Numbered from the stretch's first letter, positions 43,525-54,520 are shown. The stretch is DNA of 64,000 nucleotides from Zeugodacus cucurbitae (GCF_028554725.1 NC_071669.1:33222001-33286000), one strand, 5' to 3'. Numbers and translations: made by a program. The notes: a model not told the origin generated them from the letters alone.

Positions 43525-45102
43525 CAAGTTGCTTCGCTAGGAGATGGCGAACCCGATCCCACAATCCATGACGATGGAACAGATGTTCCATTACCCGACC
43601 ATGAAGAAATCCGAATAGCAATTACCCGCTTGAAGAACAACAAAGCAGCGGGGGCCGATAGATTACCGGCTGAGCTATTCAAATACGGCGGCGAAGATCT
43701 GATAAGGTGCATGCATCAGCTTCTTTGCAGAATATGGTCGGAAGAAAGCATGCCTGACGATTGGAATCTCAGTGTGCTCTGCCCAATCCATAAAAAGGGA
43801 GATCCCACAATCTGCGCCAATTACCGTGGGATGGATCAGCCTCCTAAATATCGCATACAAGGTTCTATCGAGCGTACTGTGTGAAAGACTAAAGCCCACC
43901 GTCAACAAACTGATTGGACCTTATCAGTGTGGCTTTAGACCTGGAAAATCCACCATGGACCAGATATTCACCATGCGCCAAATCTTGGAGGAGACCCGTG
44001 AAAAGAGGATCGACACACACCACCTTTTTGTCGATTTTAAAGCTGCTTTCGACAGCACTAAAAGGAGTTGCCTTTATGCCGCGATGTCTGAATTTGGTAT
44101 CCCCGCAAAACTAATACGGCTGTGTAAGTTGACGTTGAGCAACACCAAAAGCTCCGTCATGATTGGGAAGGACCTCTCCGAGCCGTTCGATACCAAACGA
44201 GGTTACAGACAAGGTGAAAAAATTATAAGAGCTGCAGAGCTAAATAGAGAAGGTACAATCTTCTACAAGAGTGTACAGCTCCTGGCGTACGCCGATGATA
44301 TTGATATCATCGGAAGCAACAACCGCGCCGTTTGTTCTGCTTTTTCCCGCATGGATAAAGAGGCGAAGCGAATGGGTCTGGGGGTGAATGATGACAAGAC
44401 GAAATATCTCCTGTCATCAAGCAAACAGTCGGCGCATTCGCGTCTTGGCTCCCACGTCACTGTTGACAGTCATAACTTCGAGGTCGTAGATAATTTCGTA
44501 CACCTGGGAACCAGCATCACGAACAATTTCAGCCTCGAAATCCAGCGCAGAATAACTCTTGCCAACAGGTGCTACTTTGGACTGAGTAAGCAATTGAACA
44601 GTAAAGTCCTCTCTCGACGAACCAAAATTAAGCTCTACAAGTCGCTTATCATTCCCGTCCTGCTTTACGGTGCAGAAGCTTGGACGATGTCAACATCAGA
44701 TGAGACGACACTAGGAGTTTTCGGGAGGAAAATTTTGAGCAAGATTAATGGTCCTCAGAACATTGGCAACGGCGAATACCGCAGACGGTGGAACGATGAG
44801 CTGTACGAGTTATACGACGACATTGACATAGTTCAGCGAATAAAAAGACAGCGGCTACGCTGGCTAGGTCATGTTGTCCGAATGGACGAAAACGCTCCAG
44901 CCCTGAAAGTGTTCGATGCAGTACCCGCTGGAGGAAGCCGAGGAAGGGGAAGGCCTCCACTCCGTTGGAGGGACCAGGTGGAGAGCGACCTGGTTACACT
45001 TGGGATCTCCAACTGGCGCCGAAGTGCGAAGGAGAGAGAGAGGTGGCGCACTATCGTCGATTCGGCTATAACCGGCAAAACGGTTGCAACGCCAATCACA
45101 TA
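43525..45102 (+). pseudogene. RTE-like LINE RT between 510-bp direct repeats, nearly open
   Basis: The RT region begins in the linker (GDGEPDPTIHDDGTDVPLPD) and runs through LKNNKAAGADRLPAELFKYG, GFRPGKSTMDQIF, FVDFKAAFDSTKRS, LAYADDIDIIGSNNRA and QRLRWLGHVVRMDENAPALK to GRGRPPLRWRDQVESDL. A 4-nt insertion near 43832 (GGGATGGATCAGCC versus GGGATAAGCC) splits it into frames 43513-43884 and 43772-45133. A 12-residue in-frame deletion (RQGEKIIRAAE where other copies have DSLSCDFFNLLL between) removes an RT segment just before the catalytic box. Otherwise it lacks stops, making it less decayed than the array copies. The endonuclease is absent (5' truncated). Confidence 0.85.
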
Positions 45103-45612
45103 CATCGATCTTGGACATTTGTGTCAACATTAACCCAACAAAATATTTGTAGAGATCTGTTTGCATCCCAAACTTATTCTCAACTGAAAAAATGTCACTT
45201 TTTGGGCCGAATTCTCGACATTTGCATGGAATACGCATGCTGCCAGAGAGATGGTCAAATGTAGTAACTAGCGACGGTCAATATTTTGAATAACATTTTT
45301 GTAACCGTTTTTATACAAAAAAGAGTTGAATTTGCAAAAAAAACGGCGGAAGCAAAGTTGTAGACCAATATTTGTTTAAAGTTTTCACGGAGCGCATTAA
45401 ACTCGTCCGTACTCTTTGAATGCTCACTCTGTGCAATTGAAGAACTATTATTTGACTAAAATATTTTTTTTCATGTAAAATTTACCTGATTTCGTCGTTT
45501 TGTTTCTTCTCCAAATCACGAATTGTGTACATACAGGGCCATACACGACAAACATGTGTACACTCCATCGTAAAAAATTTAGAATTTTCCCCAACATGGA
45601 TTGACATGCACA
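45103..45612. repeat. 510-bp direct repeat, right copy
   Basis: Same sequence as 43013-43524, placed directly at the LINE 3' end. After it the original flank apparently resumes (TAAGTGCATTCAAATTTTCG). Confidence 0.85.
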
Positions 45613-45734
45613 TAAGTGCATTCAAATTTTCGTAACCGTTAAACTACCTCCTAGGGCAATTTTCAGCCTATCCCTTGTACATAAAACTCGTGGGCTGTGA
45701 AAAAGAAGTACTAGTGTTATGAGGAAATTTTTAT

Positions 45735-46045
45735 AAGTAGCTTCTAAAGCACCGACGACCACTTAATAATTGGGTCAAGTGGAAATCAATGTCCCCATGC
45801 TGTCTATTTATCCACGAATGGATGTCAGGTATAAGTCTGTGGGTGTACCGGTGGATATAGTTCGGCCGGTACAGCTGCAATTTGACGTTCGTTATTTGTA
45901 CGAATTTCATCAATCGTCGCTGGCTTGTTAGCATAGACCATGGACTTGTCGTAGCCCCACAGGAAATAGTCTAACGGCGTCTAATCGCACGACCGAGGCG
46001 GCCTATTGACTGAGCCGTTTCGTGAGATCACACGTCCACACATCC
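45735..46045 (-). pseudogene. Tc1/mariner-type (DDE_3) transposase C-terminal fragment
   Basis: A minus-strand frame reads NGSVNRPPRSCD, TAG, TPLDYFLWGYDKSMVYANKP, ATIDEIRTNNERQIAAVPAE. The motif P.RSCDLTPLDYFLWG with a following KPATIDE stretch is the C-terminal signature of DDE transposases common in insects (IS630/Tc1-mariner supergroup). Leu is replaced by a stop, the frame ends near 45820 and the catalytic core is gone. Confidence 0.7.
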
Positions 46046-46239
46046 TATTACGCCTGGGAATTGTAGAAGTTTATTTTATTTATGTCAATTTATGGTCACT
46101 TCTGTCAGAATCATTGACATTATGGGTTGTGCAATTCCAATGTTGAAGTCATTCCCTTGGAATTTCTCATAACTATCTTCTGGGGGACGGGGTCAATTAC
46201 AGAAGTTCACGTAACTGAGGAAAGTTTCTGATTGCCATT
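46046..46239. other. Unassigned spacer
   Basis: No recognisable feature. It may include the outermost 5' UTR of the following LINE. Confidence 0.4.
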
Positions 46240-48856
46240 CGCTTGGGAGTGGCCAGGAACGATTATTTTACATATGACTCAAGAAGCTCACGACTTCCGG
46301 TTTTAGACCACGTATCCTCTGGGTAGCCAACAGACATCTGTTTGAAGGCGAGCTAACGTGAAAAGGCGAAGCCCGCTTCTGCGGTTGTGCGTAGGGTTTG
46401 GGACCAACCTCTTAAAAAACCTCCCCAATAAAAGACCGAACAGAGCCTCGGATGAGAAAACCTACTTTTGATGACGACCCCTGAAAACGTTTTAAGGATC
46501 ACGATTTGAGGGCATGCACCTGGAATGTCCGTACCCTTAGTTGGGAAGGTGCCTCTGCCCAGCTGATTGATGCCCTCATACAACTAAAGGCTGACATCAT
46601 CGCCATCCAAGAAGTGCCATGGACAGGACAAGGACGGAAGAAGGTGTGTACTTGTGACATCTGCTACAGCGGCCATATAAAGGAGCGCAAATTTGGGGTT
46701 GAATTTGTGGTGGAAGAGAGACTCCGTCGCCGAGTCCTGGCATTCACCCCGAGGATGAACGTCGGAAGAGAAGGACGATGTAACCGAAGATGCTTTCTAT
46801 GAGCGCCTAGAACGCACCTATGAGCGCTGCCCCGCCACGATGTCAAAATCGTGCTTGGCGATTTTAACGCCAGGGTGGGTAAAGAAGGTGTCTTTGGCAC
46901 AACAGTCGGAAAATTCAGCTTCCATGACGAAACATCGCCAAACTACCTGAGACTGATCGACTTCGCTGGGGCCCGAAATATGGTTGTCTGTAGTACCAGA
47001 TTCCAGCACAAGAAAATTCATCAAGCAACGTGGCTGTCCCCTGATCCAAACACGCGCATTCAAATCGATCACGTTGTGATAGACGGAAGACATGTCTCCT
47101 ATGTTTTAGATGTGCGCACGCTCCGAGGACCGAATATTGACTCGGACTCGTAGCAGCAAAGATACATACTCGCATCTGTGCAGCAAAGAACGGCCGTCAA
47201 CAAACACAAGGAAGGTTCGACGTCGAAGAGCTGCAATCACAACCGACAGCCGAACGATTTTCTACTCGACTTGCACTCCTGCTCTCTGAGAGCACTCATC
47301 AGCATCTCCATATAAGAGAGCTGTGGATGCCGTTCCTCAAACTCATTGCATACCGCTGTAGCCGAAACAAATGGTCTTCGGCAACGACAAAAAACCAGTT
47401 GGTACGATGAGAATTGTCGTTCCGCAGTGTAGAGAAAACAGACTGCCCATCATTATCATCATTATCATGTAGGGACCGAGGAGGTAATCTGGTAACGGAT
47501 GTCCAGAGCATACTGGAATTATGGAGGGAACACTCCTCCGACCAGCTCAATGGCAGTGAGAGTACAACACCAGGATATGGCGAACCCGATTCCCCAATCG
47601 ATGACGATGGATTAGATGTTCCATTAGACGACCATGACGAAATTCGAATTCAATTACCCGCTTGAAGAACAACAAAGCGGTGGGGCCGATGGATTACCGG
47701 CCGAGCTATTCAAATACGGCGGTGAAAAGCTGATAAGGTGCATGCATCAGTTTCTTTGTAGAATATGGTCGGAAGAAAGCATGCCTGACGGTTGGAATCT
47801 CAGTGTGCTCTGCCCAATCCACAATCTGTGCCAATTACCGTGGGATAAGCCTCCTCAACATTGCATACAAGGTCCTGTCGAGCGTATTGTGTGAAACACT
47901 AAAGCCTACCGTCAACGAACTGATTGGACCTTATCAGTGTTTCTTTAGACCTGGAAAATCCACCATGGACCAGATATTCACCATGCGCCAAATCTTGGAA
48001 TAGACCCGAGAGAGAAGAATCGACACTCACCACATTACATCGATTTTAAAGCTGCCTTCGACAGCACGAAAAGGAGCTGCCTCTATGCCGCGATGTCTGA
48101 ATTTGGTATCCCCTCAAAAATAATGCGACTATGTAAACTGACGTTGAGCAACACCAAAAGCTCCTGTCATCAAACAAACAGTCATCGCATTCGCGTCTAG
48201 GCACCCACGGCACTGTTGACAGTCATAACTTCGAAGTCGTAGATAATTTCTTGTACCTGGGAACCAGCATCAACAACACCAACAATGTCAGCCTCGAAAT
48301 CCAGCGCAGAATCACTCTTGCCAACAGTTGCTACTTTGGACTGAGTACGCAATTGAAAAGTAAAGTCCTCTCTTGACGAACCAAAATCAGACTCTATAAG
48401 TCGCTCATTATTCCCGTCCTGATGTATGGCGCTGAAGCGTGGACGATGACAACATCCGATGAGACGGCACAAGGAGTTTTCGAGAGAAAGGTTTTGCGGA
48501 AGATTTATGGTCCCTTAAACATTGGCAACGGTGAGTATCGCAGACGATGGATCGATGAGCTGTATGATTTATACGACGACATTGACATAGTTCAGCGAAT
48601 AAAAAGACAGCGACTGCGCTGGCTAGGTCATGTTGTACGGATGGATGAAAACATTCCAGCTTTGAAAGTTTTCGATGCAGTACCCGCTGGAGGAAACCGC
48701 GGAAGAGGACGAACTCCACTCCGATGGAAGGATCAAGTGGAAAGTGACCTGGCTTCACTTGGTGTTTCCAGTTGACGCCAAGAAGCAAATAGGAGAAGCG
48801 AGTGGCGCGCTCTGGTGGATTCGGCTATAATCGCTTAAAGCGGTTCCTACGCCAAA
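46240..48856 (+). pseudogene. Longest RTE-like LINE: endonuclease plus RT, degenerate
   Basis: The only copy in the window with the 5' endonuclease: ACTWNVRTLSWEGASAQLID, IIAIQEVPWTGQG (catalytic Glu), VLGDFNARVGKEG near 46851-46885 and QIDHVVIDGRHVS near 47065. A deletion removes about 50 residues after LAFTPRMN (near 46780), and the terminal catalytic His region reads DSDS-stop instead of SDH. The RT follows from 47640 (GADGLPAELFKYGGEKLIRC, FTMRQILE-stop at 48001). A deletion joins TKSS to the ..HQTNSHRIRV segment at about 48160, removing the YADD box. The C-terminus (48422-48775) is open through QRLRWLGHVVRMDENIPALK. The 3' end is at about 48856, where a Helitron begins. A 5' UTR at about 46240-46500 is inferred. 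Confidence 0.8.
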
Positions 48857-49463
48857 TCTATATATATAAAAATAAGTCCGTATATGTACGTCTCCGAACT
48901 AATCATAAACGCGTCGTTTGATTTCAACCAAACTTATACACTACGTAGGCAGTGGCCCATATATGGTTTATATGAAGTTTGGTTGAAATCCGATAACGCA
49001 TGTGTGTGCGGTGCGTATGTGAAGTGAGAGTGTTTTTGCCGCAGGCATTTTTTGAACCGCATACAGCATTCATTAGTATTGAATACATTTTGGTCGTATG
49101 TGTATTGGAGAGCATTGTACGGAGTGATGCAAATAGCAATTTGTTATCATTTCTCTTTTCTCTTTGGACGTCATTAGTGATTGATCTTATCATAATCTAT
49201 TTTTGAAAATATTAATTTCTTCGCATTTTTTGGTAAGTATTTTGATAAAAAAAAAATTAATTTTCGTTCTTATCATCGTTTTAATTTGAATATTTTGTTA
49301 CAAAAAATTAAAAAAAAAAAGATTAATAATGTCGATTGTTTTGCTAAACATGTGTTCTGATTGTTACAAGAATGATTTTGTGACATAATCTCAAATTTGA
49401 TATTTTGTGAAAAAATTGAGTGATTTTTTTTGTTTAATGTCCGATCAGTGAGTTAAATATTAC

Positions 49464-49926
49464 TTGGATTTTTTGGCCATTGGACGTCGGTCGCGTAGAA
49501 CTCAAAATAGATCAAACGAAAGGGAAAATCAATCGCAAGAACAGCGAGAACAAGAGATTGCAAATACAAGGGAACGTGTTGCAAGATCGTGTTCAGATCG
49601 TAAGCGGACAAGTATTAATCAAAATATTCAAAGGCGTGCCACACAAATCTACGTCAATGGTGCTGGATTTAGATATAATCACGCAATTGATTACAGTTTG
49701 CATAAGTTTGTGGTGAATGGTGGAATGAACAAAGTATGCCAACATTGTAATGCACTGAAATATCATAATGAAACACCTGGAATGTGTTGCGCCAGTGGCA
49801 AAGTAAGATTACCCGAATTACAATACCCACCGGAACCATTGACAACATTAATTTTAGGAACAACGCCGCAATGGAAAATTTTTTTTGATAATATCCAAAT
49901 GTATAATTCGTGCTTAAAAATGACAT
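49464..49926 (+). pseudogene. Helitron Rep/helicase N-terminal segment (copy 1)
   Basis: An open frame with basic, Gln/Arg/Ser-rich N-terminus (about 50 residues), then NGAGFRYNHAIDYSLHKFVV, the cysteine motif CQHCNALKYHNETPGMCC, SGKVRLPELQYPPEPLTTLI and WKIFFDNIQMYNSCLKMT. This C..C..W/Y..E..G.CC..GK pattern precedes the Rep domain in animal Helitron proteins. The frame lacks an upstream ATG in register (an ATG at about 49439 meets TGA within five codons). The expected continuation into the Rep domain is interrupted by RTE sequence at 49927. Confidence 0.75.
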
Positions 49927-50869
49927 TGGATTTCGGCGACGACAAAAAACAAGCTGGTACGATGAGGAATGCCGTCTCGCAGCGGATAGAAAACAGACTG
50001 GCTACCTCGGAACGTTGCAAACAACCACAACACGTGCGGGATGGGATAGATACCGAGAGCTGAAGAGGGAAGCGAGACGCATCTGCAGACAAAAAAAGAA
50101 AGAGGCCGAAATGCGTGAGTACGAAGAGCTTGAGAAGCTGGCAGACAGAGGTAATGCTTGAAAATTTTATGAAAAAATGAAACGACTTAACGAAGGTTTC
50201 GAGACCGGAGCATCCACATGTAGAGACCAAGATGGTAATCTGGTAACCGATGTCCAGGGCATACTGGGATTATGGAGGGAACACATCTCCGACCTGCTGA
50301 ATGGCAGTAAAAGTACAACACCAGGAGATGGACCCGAACCCGATTCCCCAATCGATGACGATGGAACAGATGTTCCATTACCCGACCATGAAGAAATTCG
50401 AATAGCAATTAGCCGCCTGATGAACAACAAAGCGGCAGTGGCCGATAGATTACCGGTTGAGCTATTCAAATACGGCGGCGAAGAACTGATAAGGTGCATG
50501 CATCAGCTTCTTTGCAAAATATGGTCGGAAGAAAGCATGCCTGACGATTGGAATCTTAGTGTGCTCTGCCCAATCCATAAAAAGGGAGATCCCAGAAACT
50601 GTGCCAATTACCATGGGATAAGCCTCCTAAATATCGCCTATAAGGTTCTATCGAGCGTACTGTGTGAAAGACTTAAGCCCATCGTCAACAAACTGATTGA
50701 CTCACTATCGTAAGACTTCTTTAACTTGATGTTGGGAAAAATAATACGAGCTGCAGAGCTAAATAGAGAAGGTACAATCTTCTACAAGAGTGTACAACTC
50801 CTGGGGTACGCCGATGATATTGATATCATCGGAAGCAACAACCGTGCCGTTTGTTCTGCTTTGTTTTTT
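49927..50869 (+). pseudogene. RTE-like LINE fragment inside Helitron copy 1
   Basis: Runs from the EN-RT linker (WYDEECRLAADRKQTGYLGT, a coiled stretch RELKREARRICRQKKKEAEM, MKRLNEGFETGASTCRDQDG, YGGEELIRCMHQLLCKIWSE) into the RT. A deletion near 50700 joins NKLID to DSLS, removing the fingers and first palm motifs, yet LGYADDIDIIGSNNRAVCSA follows. It ends abruptly after GTTTTTTTTTT, without the RTE C-terminus or 3' tail, then Helitron sequence resumes. Because target-primed insertion normally retains the 3' end, the missing end implies a later deletion. Confidence 0.8.
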
Positions 50870-51436
50870 TTTCCTACAGAACGTGAAGTCAATAAAAATG
50901 TCAGCGCTATGAACTATTATGCACATAGAATTATGATACGACAAAATCAGGAAAATCATTTTTTGAAATGTCGGAGACTCTTTCATCAATATGTCGTGGA
51001 CATGTATGCAAAGATAGAAACAGGGCGTTTGAACTTTATTCGATTCAATCAATGGGAGTTGCGATCAGAGGAGTATATACATCTCCGCGATGCAATCAAT
51101 AATGATGGAAATGTTGACAATGTTAATTCGCCATGATGAAAGATGGGAAATGCATGAAGCGCTATCCCAGAGATTTGATTTCCGAGACAATTAATGGAAA
51201 TGATGGTTACCCATTGTATCACCGACGCTCAACAGATGATAATGGCAAATCAATCAATCTACGAGTCAATAATCAAGATGGGAAGGTATATCGGTAGCAA
51301 TGAGGCAGTTTGAAGAATATTATCGTTCCTAATTCATGATCGAAATCCAGTTATGCATTTGTCAGTACGTTTGGAAATTGGACAACGTGTATATTTCACA
51401 GTTGATACTGCACAGCAAATTGCAGATAGGGATGCA
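50870..51436 (+). pseudogene. Helitron Rep-domain remnants (copy 1), HUH core deleted
   Basis: Three blocks of the Helitron protein are spliced together by deletions: FPTEREVNKNVSAMNYYAHR through RLFHQYVVDMYAKIETGRL and LRDAINNDGNVDNV; then MKDGKCMKRYPRDLISETIN GNDGYPLYHRRS (from about 51135); then RYIGSNEAV-stop-RILSFLIHDRN and LEIGQRVYFTVDTAQQ (from about 51285). The segment between the first two blocks, where Helitron Rep proteins carry the two-His HUH motif and the Tyr region, is missing. A TGA replaces the Trp expected after NEAV. It cannot encode an active Rep nuclease. Confidence 0.7.
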
Positions 51437-53350
51437 AACATCGTAAAATGAAGCATCAATGGTTCGATGTATCGATGTTTCTTCAAAACCCATCGAAATC
51501 AGAAACATCAGCCATTAAAACATGGATACATCGAAACATCGATGTATTTTTGAACTTTTTTAACTTATTTTAAATTTAGTGTGAAAAGCTAAGGGATACA
51601 GAAGCAGAAGAATATATATATATATTTGGCGTAGGAACCGCTTTAAGCGATTATAGCCGAATCCACCAGAGCGCGCCACTCATTCCTCCTTTTTGCTTTT
51701 TGGCGCCAACTGGAAACATCAAGTGAAGCCAGGTCACTTTCCACTTGATCCTTCCATCGGAGTGGAGGTCGTCCTCTTTCGCGGCTTCCTCCAGCGGGTA
51801 CTGCATCGAATACTTTTAGAGCTGAAGTGTTTTCTTCCATCCGTACAACATGACCTAACCAGCGTAGCCGCTGTCCTTTTATTCGCTGAACTATGTCAAT
51901 GTCGTCGTATAAATCGTACAGCTCATCGTTCCATCGTCTGCGGTATTCGCCGTTGCCAATGTTTAGAGGACCATAAATCTTGCGCAAAATCTTTCTCTCG
52001 AAAACCCCAAGAGTCGTCTCATCGGATGTTGTCATCGTCCACGCTTCAGCGCCATACATCAGGACGGGAATAATGAGCGACTTATAGAGTTTGATTTTGG
52101 TTCGTCGAGAGAGGACTTTACTTTTCAATTGCCTACTCAGTCCAAAGTAGCACCTGTTGGCAAGAGTGATTCTGCGTTGGATTTCAAGGCTGACATTGTT
52201 GGTGTTGTTAATGCTGGTTCCCAGATAAACGAAATTATCTACAACTTCAAAGTTATGACTGTCAACAGTGACGTGGGAGCCAAGACGCGAGTGCGCTGAC
52301 TGTTTGTTTGATGACAGGAGATATTTCGTCTTGTTCTCATTCACCACCAGACCCATACGCTTCGCTTCTTTATCCAGTCTGGAAAACGCAGAACAAACGG
52401 CGAGATTGTTGCTTCCGATGATATCAATATCATCGGCATACGCCAGGAGCTGTACACTCTTGTAGAAGATTGTACCCTCTAAAGAATAAATAAATGAAAT
52501 GTAGTACGCCTTAAGTTGATATATTTTATTTCACTTAGCATTACGTGTCTGTTAAAGTTTTTTCACAATATATGTATATCAGAATTTCAAAACAACGATA
52601 TGGAAAATTTTTTCACTGTCATTTCTTTTCGATTTCACTTCTGCGTGATAGTTGCCCTGTGCTTAGAAAACAGTCGTTCACTCGGCACTGAAGAGGCTAC
52701 AATGTCTAAATATTAATAAGCCTATTTATACAACTCCGGAAACACAGTATTCATGTCAACCTAAACTCTATTGGCTTCTGATTGGTAGGGGTAGCAGCCG
52801 AGATACACTTTCTCTTCAACCTGCCTGTCCCTGTAATTGTAGATAAATTTGGCAGCTTACATTTCACCTTTTGGTGGACCAAATTTTTATTCTGGTTCCA
52901 AACATCAAACGAGTATTCTGTTTCACACTCATCCGAAGATTGCGTTGTATCAGCGCGATTAATTTGCGATGAAACAAAAAAAAAGTATTTCCTTTAGTCC
53001 TAGCATCTTTAAAATGTAATTTGAATCTCTGATCAAACGCAGTAGCCTACGCCAGAATTATGTAAATTGTATAAATAAATCATAAAAGTAACAGCAGGTC
53101 CAAGCGCACATTCCCTTAACGAATTCTCCGTATTTTACAAAAATCTAATTCCAATATAATAAAGCGTATCCAAATAGGGGGTTAAAACCCGAAAAAATGT
53201 GAAGGTGTGAAGTAAAATTTTTATATAAAACATCGTTAAAAGTGACATCGATTCATCGATGTTTTTAGATTTGAGTCATCGATGGCTAACATCGATGCTT
53301 TTTGACGAAAACATCTTATTTGCGTCTATTATTGATTCATGTTCGTGAAA
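51437..53350. mobile_element. Insert with ATCGATG-rich ends, possibly hAT-like (copy 1)
   Basis: Interrupts the Helitron between its Rep remnants and its helicase. The left edge (about 51437-51560: GGGATGCAAACATCG and several CGATGT/ATCGATG motifs) and right edge (about 53237-53310: CATCGATTCATCGATG, TCATCGATGGC, ACATCGATGC) share clustered ATCGATG motifs in both orientations, as in subterminal binding sites of hAT elements. A minus-strand frame (about 52990-52770) with TQSSDECETEYSFDVW might be a transposase scrap. An RTE-like LINE is inserted at 51624-52479. No clean 8-bp target duplication was found. Confidence 0.35.
51624..52479 (-). pseudogene. RTE-like LINE, antisense, 5' truncated (copy 1)
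   Basis: Minus strand: the frame starts within REGTIFYKSVQLLAYADDID and continues to the stop after WRALVDSAIIA (51643). The 237-codon part from MGLVVNENKTKYLLS to the end is uninterrupted and includes QRLRWLGHVVRMEENTSALK. Its 3' end is an (AT)n tail (plus-strand ATATATATATTTGGCGTAGG). AAGAATA occurs at both edges (51617-51623 and about 52482-52488), a likely 7-bp target duplication. This copy has TGG where the array and 62.7-kb copies have TAG. Confidence 0.85.
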
Positions 53351-53456
53351 CACTTGAAATGAGGCATTGATTATCATTGAAGATATTTGTTTGGTAATTG
53401 CAAATAAAGCATTGACACAATTGGGTTTGACAGCTCCAAATCGACCAATACATGAT

Positions 53457-53907
53457 GTCAGCCTCGAAATCCAGCGCAGAATCACTCTTGCCAACAGGTG
53501 CTGCTTTGGACTGAGTACGCAATTGAAAAGTAAAGTCCTCTCTTGACGAACCAAAATCAAACTCTATAAGTCGCTCATTATTCCCGTCCTGATGTATGGC
53601 GCTGAAGCGTGGACGATGACAACATCCGATGAGACGACTCTTGGGGTTTTCGAGAGAAAGGTTTTACGCAAGATTTATGGTCCTCTAAACATTGGCAACG
53701 GTGAGTATCGCAGACGATGGATCGATGAGCTGTATGATTTATACGACGACATTGACATAGTTCAGCGAATAAAAAGACAGCGGCTGCGCTGGCTAGGTCA
53801 TGTTGTACGGATGGATGAAAACATTCCAGCTTTGAAAGTTTTCGATGCAGTACCCGCTGGAGGAAACCGCGGAAGAGGACGATCTCCACTCCGATGGAAG
53901 GATCAAA
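53457..53907 (+). pseudogene. RTE-like LINE C-terminal fragment between the two Helitrons
   Basis: Starts at the duplication junction (SLEIQRRITLANRCCFGLST), frame change near 53545, then MYGAEAWTMTTSDETTLGVF, ERKVLRKIYGPLNIGNGEYR and QRLRWLGHVVRMDENIPALK. It stops at GATCAA, where the second Helitron begins. The last 113 bp present in the unit 1 counterpart are absent. Confidence 0.8.
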
Positions 53908-54520
53908 TCTATATATATAAAAATAAGTCCGTATATGTACGTCTCCGAACTAATCATAAACGCGTCGTTTGATTTCAACCAAACTTATACACTACGTAGG
54001 CAGTGGCCCATATATGGTTTATATGAAGTTTGGTTGAAATCCGATAACGCATGTGTGTGCGGTGCGTATGTGAAGTGAGAGTGTTTTTGCCGCAGGCATT
54101 TTTTGAACCGCATACAGCATTCATTAGTATTGAATACATTTTGGTCGTATGTGTATTGGAGAGCATTGTACGGAGTGATGCAAATAGCAATTTGTTATCA
54201 TTTCTCTTTTCTCTTTGGACGTCATTAGTGATTGATCTTATCATAATCTATTTTTGAAAATATTAATTTCTTCGCATTTTTTGGTAAGTATTTTGATAAA
54301 AAAAAAATTAATTTTCGTTCTTATCATCGTTTTAATTTGAATACTTTGTTACAAAAAATTAAAAAAAAAAAGATTAATGAGATAAAAATCGATTGTTTTG
54401 CTAAACATGTGTTCTGATTGTTACAAGAATGATTTTGTGACATAATCTCAAATTTGATATTTTGTGAAAAAATTGAGTGATTTTTTTTGTTTAATGTCCG
54501 ATCAGTGAGTTAAATATTAC

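Larger units (their letters stand above)
48857..53456 (+). mobile_element. Helitron, copy 1, interrupted and lacking the helicase
   Basis: Starts TCTATATATATAAAAATAAG after an A, a 5'-TC end typical of Helitrons. It is followed by about 600 bp of non-coding leader (with GTTTGATTTCAACCAAACTT-type sequence), the N-terminal part of the Rep/helicase protein (49464-49926), an RTE insert (49927-50869), Rep-domain pieces (50870-51436), an insert with ATCGATG-rich ends (51437-53350) and only the first codons of the helicase before the duplication junction at 53456. No 3' hairpin/CTRR end is present. It is non-autonomous. Confidence 0.75.

Noticed and set aside
43013..45612. LTR retrotransposon with 510-bp LTRs
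   Set aside because: The repeats lack TG..CA ends, a primer-binding site and a purine tract, and the interior encodes a non-LTR RT fragment.
52782..52997. 71-codon + ORF (and its copy at 57839) as a small gene
   Set aside because: It lies antisense to a better transposase-like frame inside an insert, and the copy comes from segmental duplication.
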